Under the pieces are notes generated by a model that ran no database searches, was not told the origin of the DNA, and was given only the letters and a program-made list of their open reading frames with translations. A DNA stretch of 6,765 nucleotides, from positions 1 through 6,765 of the forward strand of contig JAITMI010000039.1 of the NCBI GenBank assembly GCA_031277435.1, read 5' to 3'. Below, one piece after another: positions 1-5,248 of the stretch. The stretch comes from Pseudomonadales bacterium (lineage in GTDB: Bacteria; Pseudomonadota; Gammaproteobacteria; Pseudomonadales; Pseudohongiellaceae). The translations under genes were made by a program, and so were the position numbers. The stretch's first letter is position 1. Each line of letters begins with the position of its first letter.

Positions 1-804
1 AACACCGGCGTGGTGGCTAAAAAGCAGGTGGGCTTGATCAATCAACTGATCGACGTGGTGAAGAGCTACCAGGAATCTGAAAAATTAGTGGTGATGAAGG
101 TGTCGGGCGATATCTCCACCGCCGCCTCCATGGCCACCATGCACCAACAATCTGGAATGGTATTGGCGACGGTAAATGGCTTGGCGCAGCGCTTTCCAGA
201 CCTCAAGGCCAATGACCAGTATCAACGCTTGATTGACAGCATTCAGCGCTGCGAGCATGAACTGGAAAATGTTCGCCGCAAGTACAACACCGCGGTACGC
301 AATTACAACACTCGCCGCAGTCGCCTTCCAGAAGTGCTGTTTGCCAATAGCCTTGGCTTCAAGGCAGCGCCGTACCTGGAGTTTCAGCAGGATGACCCCA
401 ACGTCAGCCATATTGGCTCGATGCAGAGCTTTGCCACCGATGAAGACGGCGAACGCCTGAATCAATTGCTAGGTGTCGCGGGCACGTCAGCGAAAAAACT
501 GGGCGAACGCGCCTTGTCCGGAAGTAAAGACCTGGCGGCGAAGGCGCTCGAAGGAGGCAAGGCGCTGGTCGGCCAGGCCCAGGAAAAAGTCAAACAAATT
601 GCTGAAGATATTGAAGCGCGCCAGACAGCCGCGCGGCAGTTCCATTACATTGACAAGGACAAAAATCCCGCCGGCCCAGTATCGCAAAGCGAGCTGCACC
701 GTTTGTTCGCCGAGGAGTTGATTACACCTGAAACACTGGTTCTAGCGGCTGGCTCCACGCAGTGGGTTGCGTACCGGCAAGTTATGGAACAGACGCAGTG
801 GTAA
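1..804 (+). CDS. LemA-family protein with C-terminal GYF_2-type domain (5' end outside window)
   Basis: The reading frame is open from the first base, so the gene begins upstream and its N-terminal membrane helix is not seen. Counting from the first visible codon, residues 1-128 match the LemA helical fold: a NQLIDVVKSYQ-type helix, then YNTAVRNYNT, and the diagnostic LGFKAAPYLEF at about 118-128. Residues 150-210 form an Ala/Lys/Glu-rich, probably helical linker. Residues 212-264 (FHYIDKDKNPAGPVSQSEL, then LITPETLVLAAGSTQWV) resemble GYF_2/DUF4339 domains, which are thought to bind proline-rich peptides. LemA proteins are membrane-anchored and poorly understood. The canonical family ends soon after PYLEF, so this is a fused or extended version. 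The GTGs at 10 and 13 are probably internal codons, because the LemA fold would be incomplete from there. The gene converges on the exporter gene at 842. Confidence 0.85.
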   Translation, partial: NTGVVAKKQVGLINQLIDVVKSYQESEKLVVMKVSGDISTAASMATMHQQSGMVLATVNGLAQRFPDLKANDQYQRLIDSIQRCEHELENVRRKYNTAVRNYNTRRSRLPEVLFANSLGFKAAPYLEFQQDDPNVSHIGSMQSFATDEDGERLNQLLGVAGTSAKKLGERALSGSKDLAAKALEGGKALVGQAQEKVKQIAEDIEARQTAARQFHYIDKDKNPAGPVSQSELHRLFAEELITPETLVLAAGSTQWVAYRQVMEQTQW

Positions 805-809
805 ACATG

Positions 810-839
810 GCCCCCTCATAAGACGGGCGCATTTTGTTT
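810..839. terminator. Possible weak bidirectional terminator between convergent genes
   Basis: GCCC (810-813) pairs with GGGC (825-828), and TC (816-817) pairs with GA (822-823) around an ATAA loop, with a small internal loop between the two stems. ATTTTGTTTA follows on the plus strand. It lies in the 37-bp gap between the converging LemA-family and exporter genes, where a terminator is expected. The stem is short and the T-run is interrupted, so the call is tentative. Confidence 0.3.
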
Positions 840-841
840 AT

Positions 842-1582
842 TCAGGTCAACAATAACTTGACCGCCGCCAGCGCCGACAGGCTCAAGGTGATGTTTTCAA
901 ACAGCCGCTGATCGATGCGCGCGATGATGCCCGGCCCCGCTACCGCGCCCAGCGCCACCGCTGGCAGCAGCCACAGGTTCAGCCATAGGCTGTCGCCGCT
1001 GATCAGGCCCAGTTGCACAGCGAAGGGCAGTTTGAGCCAGTTGATAAAGAGAAAAAACGCCGCGGCGGTGCCGAGAAATTCCAGTTTTTGCAGGCGCATC
1101 GCCAACAGGTACAAGGTCATCACTGGCCCGGCGGCGTTGGCGATCATGGTGGTGAAGCCGGCGAACAGGCCCATCAGCGGGCCGAACCAGGCGGGCGCCT
1201 GTGCCGCCGCGTTATCGCTGCCGGTGCGGCGGCGCCATAGATGCGTCGCCAGCATCAGGGCGACGATCACGCCCACCAGATGCGCGGCTTGCCCGTCATC
1301 AATGCGGCCCAGCGCCAGCCAGCCCAGGATCACCCCGGCCACCGCCCAAGGCAGCAAGCGGCCCACGCGCCGCCATTCCAAATGCTTGCGGTAAATGAAG
1401 AACGCGAACAGGTCGGCGAAGATCAATAGCGGCAGCACCACGCCGGTAGCGCTTTTCGCCGGCATCAGGTTAGGCAGGACCGCTACCGCCAGTAGCGAAG
1501 CGCCCGGCAAACCGGTTTTGGAGAAGCCGAATGACACGGCGGCCAAGAGCAGCAACAGCCATTGCCAGAAAGTGAAATCCAC
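842..1582 (-). CDS. Short TauE/SafE (DUF81) family membrane exporter
   Basis: This is a 246-residue, strongly hydrophobic protein with about seven to eight predicted membrane segments and an inner-membrane location. It shows the two-fold pseudo-repeat of TauE/SafE permeases: an N-terminal GFSKTGLPGASL loop (residues 19-30) and a second half opening with GLFAGFTTMIANAAGPVMTLYLL (138-160). The family is associated with export of sulfite, sulfoacetate and other small organic or sulfur anions, but the substrate cannot be read from sequence. The start is a GTG: AGGA (TCCT at 1591-1594 on the plus strand) sits 8 nt before it, and the only nearby upstream ATG is out of frame. betI ends 48 bp upstream on the same strand, so co-transcription with betI is likely. 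Length is typical of the short members of the family. The family call is firm; the substrate is unknown. Confidence 0.85.
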   Translation of the reverse strand: MDFTFWQWLLLLLAAVSFGFSKTGLPGASLLAVAVLPNLMPAKSATGVVLPLLIFADLFAFFIYRKHLEWRRVGRLLPWAVAGVILGWLALGRIDDGQAAHLVGVIVALMLATHLWRRRTGSDNAAAQAPAWFGPLMGLFAGFTTMIANAAGPVMTLYLLAMRLQKLEFLGTAAAFFLFINWLKLPFAVQLGLISGDSLWLNLWLLPAVALGAVAGPGIIARIDQRLFENITLSLSALAAVKLLLT

Positions 1583-1590
1583 GGCTTGTG

Positions 1591-1594
1591 TCCT
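1591..1594 (-). promoter_or_regulatory. Shine-Dalgarno that fixes the GTG start of the betI-linked exporter
   Basis: On the minus strand AGGA lies 8 nt before the GTG at 1582-1580. No in-frame ATG or other ribosome binding site occurs nearby, so this site decides for the GTG start. Confidence 0.6.
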
Positions 1595-1630
1595 ATCTCA
1601 TGGGCTCGATATTCGCCGCCGCGCGCTGTT

Positions 1631-2221
1631 TCAGACCAAACCTTCCAATTGCCGGTTCAGATAGTCATAAGCGATGGTGCGCGCCTGTTCAACGTCGAAC
1701 TGGCTGTCCCTGAGACTGCCGCGCAGCCAGAGGCCGTCGATCATCGCCGCCAGGCCGCGCGCGGCGTCGCGGGCGCGTTCCACGGGCAGGGCGCGGCGGA
1801 ATTGCCAGCAGATATTGGAATACAAGCGCCGGTCGTTGACGCGCTGCAAACGCGCCAGTTCCAGCCGGTGCATACTCGCGGCCCAGAAGGTCAGCCAGGC
1901 GCGCATGGCGGTGGGATTCACCTGGCTGTCGTCGAAGTTGGCGTCGATGATGGCTTGTAACTGCGTCTTGGGTAAATCATCACGCGCTTCACGCCGGTAT
2001 TTGGCGATGGCGGCGTGCAATTCGCGCAGCACTTGCCGCATGGTGGCGTTGAGCAGGCCATCCTTGTCGCCAAAATAATGGCTGACGATGCCAGGGGACA
2101 AACCGGCGGTACTGGCAACCTGGGCGAGCGTGGTATCAGCCAGGCCGATTTGATCGATGGTGGTAAGAGTGGCGCGAATCAATTGTTGGCGCCGTATCGG
2201 GTGCATGCCGACTTTGGGCAT
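1631..2221 (-). CDS. betI: BetI, TetR-family choline-responsive repressor
   Basis: The protein has 196 residues, the usual BetI length, and starts MPKVGMHPIRRQQLI, close to the E. coli BetI N-terminus (MPKLGMQSIRRRQLI). The helix-turn-helix covers about residues 31-50 (TLAQVASTAGLSPGIVSHYF) and is followed by DKDGLLNATMR. The ligand domain keeps BetI hallmarks: NFDDSQVNPTAMRAWLTFWAASMH, QFRRALP and AAMIDGLWLRG. BetI represses glycine-betaine synthesis genes and is relieved by choline. The frame is open for 47 more codons upstream, but the ATG at 2221 has a GGAG 7 nt before it (CTCC at 2229-2232 on the plus strand) and matches the family N-terminus. No betA, betB or betT is in the window. Its downstream neighbour is instead a TauE/SafE exporter. 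Regulation of its own promoter is likely but not shown. Confidence 0.93.
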   Translation of the reverse strand: MPKVGMHPIRRQQLIRATLTTIDQIGLADTTLAQVASTAGLSPGIVSHYFGDKDGLLNATMRQVLRELHAAIAKYRREARDDLPKTQLQAIIDANFDDSQVNPTAMRAWLTFWAASMHRLELARLQRVNDRRLYSNICWQFRRALPVERARDAARGLAAMIDGLWLRGSLRDSQFDVEQARTIAYDYLNRQLEGLV

Positions 2222-2255
2222 CGCGCCTCTCCTTTTTGAGACTAAGCGGGTAAAA

Positions 2256-2283
2256 ATTATATTGATTGTAACCCGTGTCGCAA
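2256..2283 (-). promoter_or_regulatory. Probable sigma70 promoter of betI
   Basis: On the minus strand the -35-like TTGCGA (2283-2278) is followed 16 bp later by a perfect TATAAT (2261-2256), 34 bp before the betI ATG. The plus-strand text TTATATTGA at the -10 resembles one half of the E. coli BetI operator as I remember it, so BetI may bind here. I do not see a convincing second half-site. The -35 hexamer falls in the outermost arm of the adjoining large dyad. Confidence 0.6.
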
Positions 2284-2424
2284 AAACTGCTCGCCACCCG
2301 CTTGCGAAAGCGGAAACCCTCGAAATCCGGCTGGCTACTACGAACGATCCCCGTTCAACCAACCGGCCTCGAACTACTTGGGTTTCCGCTTTCGCAAACG
2401 GGCAACGAAGCGGTGAAAGCGAGC
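2278..2424. repeat. Long nested inverted repeat, BIME- or MITE-like
   Basis: The core arms are a perfect 18-bp inverted repeat, TTGCGAAAGCGGAAACCC at 2302-2319 with its complement at 2380-2397. Pairing continues outward through CCCG (2297-2300) with CGGG (2399-2402) and then imperfectly to about 2278 and 2424. It continues inward as 2320-2336 with 2357-2372, ending in an apical GAACG-ATCCC-CGTTC hairpin (2342-2356). The left arm also folds on itself as CCGCTT-GCGA-AAGCGG (2298-2313), and the right arm has a similar local hairpin with one mismatch (2386-2401). Two hairpin-forming units in inverted orientation are the architecture of BIME-type elements. No open reading frame or attC box set supports another reading. 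Confidence 0.7.
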
Positions 2425-2444
2425 GTCCATCTCCATTGGCGCGT

Positions 2445-2473
2445 ACTGTATTTTATTTTGTTTATTTAGTCAA
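2445..2473 (-). promoter_or_regulatory. Second possible minus-strand promoter upstream of betI
   Basis: On the minus strand TTGACT (2473-2468) is separated by 17 bp from TACAGT (2450-2445). The -35 matches five of six consensus bases and the -10 four of six, in AT-rich DNA. A transcript from here would run through the whole large dyad before reaching betI. This is a motif match only. Confidence 0.3.
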
Positions 2474-2479
2474 TCAATA

Positions 2480-2495
2480 AAAACAAATTTGTTTT
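2480..2495. repeat. Perfect 16-bp AT-rich palindrome
   Basis: AAAACAAATTTGTTTT is perfectly self-complementary with no spacer. It lies between the divergent betI and Old Yellow Enzyme genes, in the most AT-rich part of the window. It has the form of an operator for a dimeric regulator, but low complexity means chance is possible. It is not a terminator, because the stem lacks GC pairs. Confidence 0.4.
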
Positions 2496-2570
2496 AGGTC
2501 ATGTGAACGGCTGGCCATAGCGCCTTGACGGCTGCCCGCGCATGAATTGCTTTACCATGCGCATCGTTCC

Positions 2571-2609
2571 ATTCAGGGGTTTTATCCAGGCGTTTTATTC
2601 AGGAGTTTT
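2571..2609 (+). repeat. Three tandem 13-bp repeats, the last forming the namA ribosome binding site
   Basis: The copies are ATTCAGGGGTTTT (2571-2583), ATCCAGGCGTTTT (2584-2596) and ATTCAGGAGTTTT (2597-2609), directly abutting. All share AT-CAGG-GTTTT. Each carries a purine-rich SD-like core (AGGGG, AGGCG, AGGAG). The AGGAG of copy 3 (2601-2605) is 8 nt before the ATG at 2614 and is the working ribosome binding site for the enzyme gene that follows. Confidence 0.75.
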
Positions 2610-2613
2610 TGCC

Positions 2614-3696
2614 ATGCCGCACTTGTTCGATTCTCTCCAATTACGCAGCCTCAGCTTGCCCAACCGTATCGCCGTGTCGCCGATGTGCCAGTATTCGGCG
2701 CGCGAGGGCGTGGCGCAGGATTGGCATTTCGCGCACTACGGCAGCCGCGCGGTGGGCGGCGCGGCGCTGGTGATCGTCGAGGCTACGGCGGTGGCGCCAG
2801 AGGGGCGCATCAGCGCGGATGACATGGGATTGTGGAATGAAGCGCAAATCGAGCCCTTGGCGCGCATCGTGCGCTTCATGGAAACGCAAGGTTGCGCGGC
2901 GGCGATTCAGCTCGCCCATGCCGGGCGCAAGGGCAGCATCAGCCTTGGCTGGCAGCCGCAGCGTGCGCTTACGGCGGATGAGGGCGGCTGGGAGATCGTC
3001 GCGCCCTCGCCGCTCGCCTTTGGTGTGGAGTATGCGGAGCCGCAAGCGCTTGATGGCGCCGGTATCCGCCAGGTCATCGAGCAGTTCACGGCGGCGGCGC
3101 GGCGCGCGCACCAGGCGGGTTTCAAGAGCGTGGAAATCCATGCCGCGCATGGTTATCTGCTGCATCAGTTCCTGTCGCCGCTTTCCAACCAGCGCAGCGA
3201 CGAATACGGCGGCAGCTTCGCCAACCGCACGCGGCTAGTGCGCGAAGTCACCAGCGCCGTGCGCGCCGTGTGGCCGGAGGAATTGCCGCTCTTGATTCGC
3301 CTGTCCGCCACCGATTGGGCGGAAGGCGGCTGGAACGCGGATGAAACGGTAGAGTTGTGCCGCGAATTGAAAGGCTTGGGCGTCGATCTTGTTGATGTTT
3401 CCAGCGGCGGCTTGGTTCCTCATGCGAAGATTCCCGCTGGCCCCGGCTTTCAAACCGAATTCGCCGCCCGCGTGCGCCGCGAAGCCGGCATTGCTTCCGC
3501 CGCCGTCGGCTTTATCAGCGCGCCCGCGCAAGCCGACCACATCATCCGCAGCGGCCAGGCCGACCTGGTGCTCTTGGGCCGCGAAATGCTGCGCGATCCG
3601 TACTGGCCTTTGCACGCCGCGCGGGAACTCGGCCAAACGGCGGCCTGGCCCAAGCAATATCTGCGTGCTGGGCCGCCAGGGGCGGGGATGCGCTGA
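2614..3696 (+). CDS. namA: Old Yellow Enzyme family flavin oxidoreductase (YqjM/NamA class)
   Basis: This is a 360-residue, cytoplasmic, FMN-dependent TIM-barrel ene-reductase that would reduce activated C=C bonds with NAD(P)H. Class-specific residues are visible: MCQYSA with Cys25 (redox-tuning Cys of the YqjM group) and Tyr27, Gln99 and His102 in AIQLAHAGRK, the substrate-anchoring pair His176/His179 in HAAHGY, FANRTR, and the flavin-contacting Arg229. At the C-terminus, LGREMLRDPYW and QYLR place Arg351 as the arginine finger that reaches into the neighbouring subunit in YqjM-like enzymes. The start is the ATG at 2614: AGGAG sits 8 nt upstream and the protein then begins MPHLFDSLQLRSL, as in relatives. 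An in-frame ATG at 2542 would add 24 unrelated residues and lacks a ribosome binding site. The native substrate is unknown. I find no convincing promoter; TTGACG at 2525-2530 lacks a good -10. Confidence 0.93.
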   Translation: MPHLFDSLQLRSLSLPNRIAVSPMCQYSAREGVAQDWHFAHYGSRAVGGAALVIVEATAVAPEGRISADDMGLWNEAQIEPLARIVRFMETQGCAAAIQLAHAGRKGSISLGWQPQRALTADEGGWEIVAPSPLAFGVEYAEPQALDGAGIRQVIEQFTAAARRAHQAGFKSVEIHAAHGYLLHQFLSPLSNQRSDEYGGSFANRTRLVREVTSAVRAVWPEELPLLIRLSATDWAEGGWNADETVELCRELKGLGVDLVDVSSGGLVPHAKIPAGPGFQTEFAARVRREAGIASAAVGFISAPAQADHIIRSGQADLVLLGREMLRDPYWPLHAARELGQTAAWPKQYLRAGPPGAGMR

Positions 3697-3713
3697 AGGC
3701 GCTTCTGCGCATC
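3687..3713 (+). terminator. Strong hairpin spanning the namA stop codon
   Basis: GATGCGC (3687-3693) pairs with GCGCATC (3707-3713), a T-T mismatch follows, then GAAG (3695-3698) pairs with CTTC (3702-3705) around a GCG loop. That gives 11 pairs in 27 nt, with the TGA stop (3694-3696) inside the stem. No T-run follows, so it is not a canonical intrinsic terminator. It could protect the 3' end of the transcript or affect ribosome release. The fold is clear; the role is inferred. Confidence 0.45.
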
Positions 3714-3728
3714 AACCTGCCGCACAAT

Positions 3729-3757
3729 TACTGACTGGGTATATACTGGTAAGTACT
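3729..3757 (+). promoter_or_regulatory. Probable antitoxin promoter -10 with operator-like repeats
   Basis: TATACT (3742-3747) matches five of six -10 bases and lies 29 bp before the antitoxin ATG; no good -35 is seen. It overlaps the 8-bp palindrome GTATATAC (3739-3746), and AGTACT (3752-3757) is a second small palindrome. TACT occurs at 3729, 3744 and 3754. Ribbon-helix-helix antitoxins normally bind short repeats over their own promoter, so this is the expected operator, although no site is proven. Confidence 0.4.
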
Positions 3758-3776
3758 AATTTGCTGAGGGTATCCC

Positions 3777-4067
3777 ATGTCAAAAGCTGTTTTCACGATG
3801 AAGTTGGAACCGGAGTTGCGCGACAGTTTCATGGCTGCTGTCGCCGCCGCTGACCGGCCTGCCTCTCAGGTCGTGCGCGAGCTGATGCGTGACTACATTG
3901 AGCAGCGCAGCCAGGCGCACGAGTACGCGGAATTTCTGCGCCGCAAAGTTGACGCTGGCCGGGCGGATTTTCGTGCGGGGAGAACTTTCACGAATGACGA
4001 GGTTGCGGCCAAGTTCGCGGCTCGTCGCGCCGCGACGCGCAGGGATCTTCAAACAAGCGGGTCATGA
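3777..4067 (+). CDS. Ribbon-helix-helix (CopG/ParD-like) antitoxin, orphaned
   Basis: This is a 96-residue cytoplasmic protein. Residues 4-9 (AVFTMK) form the DNA-binding strand, followed by the two helices of a ribbon-helix-helix fold (LEPELRDSFMAAVAAADR, then PASQVVRELMRDYIEQ, to about residue 43). The C-terminal half (YAEFLRRKVDAGRADFRAGRTFTNDEVAAKFAARRA) is charged and helical, as in antitoxins whose tail wraps the toxin. GAGGG (3766-3770) lies 6 nt before the ATG. Such proteins neutralise a ParE/RelE-type toxin encoded just downstream and repress their own promoter. Here the downstream toxin gene is severely truncated, so the antitoxin appears intact but without a working partner. It could still act as a repressor or cross-neutralise a related toxin elsewhere. 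Confidence 0.85.
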   Translation: MSKAVFTMKLEPELRDSFMAAVAAADRPASQVVRELMRDYIEQRSQAHEYAEFLRRKVDAGRADFRAGRTFTNDEVAAKFAARRAATRRDLQTSGS

Positions 4068-4076
4068 CAAGAGGCC

Positions 4077-4202
4077 ATGCAAGAGACCGTGCAAGTTATC
4101 TGGTCACGCCAAGCCTCCGAGGATCGCGAGGCGATCTACGCTTACATCGAGGCTGATAATCCGCTTGCCGCCATGCGAATGGATGAGCGTTGTAACCCCT
4201 GA
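4077..4202 (+). pseudogene. Truncated ParE/RelE-family toxin (N-terminal remnant, 41 codons)
   Basis: The frame starts at an ATG 9 bp after the antitoxin stop and reads MQETVQVIWSRQASEDREAI, then YAYIEADNPLAAMRMDER, the typical N-terminal part of ParE/RelE plasmid-stabilisation toxins. It then runs into CNP and a TGA. Family members are usually about 90-105 residues, so roughly the last 60%, which includes the functional C-terminal strands, is gone. No further toxin homology is visible in any frame from about 4191 to 4312, which points to deletion rather than a single frameshift. The order antitoxin then toxin with a tiny gap is the family norm. Whether the short peptide is made is unknown; it should not be toxic. 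Confidence 0.75.
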
Positions 4203-4207
4203 TCAAT

Positions 4208-4222
4208 ATGCCTAAAAGGCAT
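4208..4222. repeat. Small perfect hairpin next to the toxin breakpoint
   Basis: ATGCC (4208-4212) and GGCAT (4218-4222) flank TAAAA. It lies a few bases after the point where toxin homology stops. No T-run follows on the plus strand, so terminator function is doubtful. It may be part of the deletion scar. Confidence 0.35.
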
Positions 4223-4242
4223 TAGATAGACCAAAAAATCAT

Positions 4243-4271
4243 TTTACGGAAATAAGCTGTGCCGCTACAGT
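4243..4271 (+). promoter_or_regulatory. Possible sigma70 promoter of the second TauE/SafE gene
   Basis: TTTACG (4243-4248) and TACAGT (4266-4271) are separated by 17 bp, each matching four of six consensus bases, 41 bp before the ATG at 4313. Spacing is ideal but the hexamers are only moderate matches. Confidence 0.35.
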
Positions 4272-4312
4272 GCGCCCCACTTTTATGTGTATGCGCAAGA
4301 TGGGGAAGCGGT

Positions 4313-5203
4313 ATGGACTGGGGTTTCGTGGTAGCAGGCTTCGCGGTGGGCTGGCTGGTGGGGCTGACTGGCGTGGGCGGCGGGTCCTTGATGACGCCGA
4401 TTCTGCTCTTGTTCTTCAACGTCAAGGCCACCGTGGCGGTGGGCACGGACTTGCTTTACGCCAGCCTCACCAAGAGCGTGGGCGTGCTGGCGCATGGGCG
4501 GCTGGGCAATATCGACTGGCGCATCGTGGGGCTGCTGGGCTTGGGCAGCGTGCCGGCTTCCTTTGTTACCACCTGGTTCATCGGCCATTACAGCCTGGAT
4601 TCCGAAACGGTGGTGACGAGCATCCGCTTCTGGCTGGGCGTGGCGCTGTTGCTGACGTCCTTGTCGGTGATTTTCCGCCATGAATTATTGAAGACCACTC
4701 AGCACGAAGACCATCTGCCGCGGCCACTGGTGCCTTTCATTACCGTCGCGCTGGGCTTGTTCCTCGGCGTGATGGTGACGCTCACCTCGGTGGGCGCCGG
4801 CGCGCTGGGGGTGACGGCCTTGCTCTTGCTGTACCCCAACATCCATATCAATCGCATCATCGGCTCCGACGTGGCCCATGCCGTGCCGCTAACGCTGGTC
4901 GCTGGCCTTGGCCACGCCAGCCTGGGCACGGTGGATTATGGCCTCTTGGGCACTTTGCTGGTGGGCTCGGTGCCGGGCATCTGGATCGGCAGCCACATGA
5001 CCACGCGCATCGACGAACAATGGGTGCGCAGCGTGCTGGCCTTGATTCTGGTGTACGTGGGGCAGAAGCTCTGCCTGCCCGAATGGCCGCAGTGGCTGGG
5101 CGTGGCCTTGACCTTGACGCTATTGATCGTCAAAGGCTGCCTCGATGCGCGCAAGAAGGCAAAAGTGACGGCTGAAAAACACGGCGTGTTAAGACAGCAA
5201 TAA
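4313..5203 (+). CDS. TauE/SafE (DUF81) family membrane permease, long form
   Basis: This is a 296-residue inner-membrane protein with about eight hydrophobic segments and clear internal duplication. GLTGVGGGSLMTPILLLFF (residues 17-35) mirrors VTLTSVGAGALGVTALLLLY (155-174). AVGTDLLYASLTKSVGVLAH (42-61) mirrors IIGSDVAHAVPLTLVAGLGH (182-201), and LGSVPASF mirrors VGSVPGIWIGSH. This is the family's two-fold symmetry. The start at 4313 (MDWGFVVAGF) is preceded by GGGGA at 4302-4306, 6 nt away; a GTG at 4259 would add 18 unlikely residues. The family exports or imports sulfite-type and other small anions; the exact substrate is not readable. It is only distantly similar to the shorter homologue at 842-1582, so the two are not a recent duplication. 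A promoter for the next gene overlaps its 3' end. Confidence 0.88.
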   Translation: MDWGFVVAGFAVGWLVGLTGVGGGSLMTPILLLFFNVKATVAVGTDLLYASLTKSVGVLAHGRLGNIDWRIVGLLGLGSVPASFVTTWFIGHYSLDSETVVTSIRFWLGVALLLTSLSVIFRHELLKTTQHEDHLPRPLVPFITVALGLFLGVMVTLTSVGAGALGVTALLLLYPNIHINRIIGSDVAHAVPLTLVAGLGHASLGTVDYGLLGTLLVGSVPGIWIGSHMTTRIDEQWVRSVLALILVYVGQKLCLPEWPQWLGVALTLTLLIVKGCLDARKKAKVTAEKHGVLRQQ

Positions 5204-5219
5204 GGCGCTTCCGTATAAT
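5191..5219 (+). promoter_or_regulatory. Probable sigma70 promoter for the cytochrome pair
   Basis: A perfect TATAAT (5214-5219) is preceded at 17 bp by AAGACA (5191-5196), which matches four of six -35 bases. The -35 lies inside the last codons of the permease gene and the -10 lies 30 bp before the cytochrome ATG. It would allow the two cytochrome genes to be expressed apart from the permease. Confidence 0.55.
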
Positions 5220-5248
5220 CGGCGGGTCATCGACACTGGAGCTGCATC

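Noticed and set aside
915..1429. Long plus-strand reading frames opposite the short exporter gene
   Set aside because: They are rich in Arg, Pro and Ala as expected for antisense of a GC-rich membrane-protein gene, and lack ribosome binding sites and recognisable domains.
2222..2362. N-terminal extension of 47 residues on BetI
   Set aside because: The extension covers the TATAAT promoter and part of the dyad, while the family-typical MPKVGM start at 2221 has a GGAG site.
2278..2424. Integron attC site
   Set aside because: The length and dyad would fit, but no matching RYYYAAC / GTTRRRY box pair is placed at the ends; the one RYYYAAC match (2353-2359) is near the apex.
2499..2520. CRP-like site beginning TGTGA upstream of namA
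   Set aside because: Only one half-site (TGTGA) is present; the second half, GGCCA, does not match TCACA.
2542..2613. In-frame upstream ATG that would lengthen the Old Yellow Enzyme by 24 residues
   Set aside because: It has no ribosome binding site, the added residues are translated from the 13-bp repeats and do not resemble the family, and the ATG at 2614 has AGGAG at ideal spacing.
2641..3165. Minus-strand frame of 174 codons inside namA
   Set aside because: It is antisense to a clearly conserved enzyme and its His/Arg/Ala-rich composition is an artefact of that gene's codon use.
4259..4312. GTG start giving the second permease 18 more residues
   Set aside because: The extra residues are Cys-rich and not family-like, the GTG would start before the candidate -10 box, and the ATG at 4313 has a better ribosome binding site.
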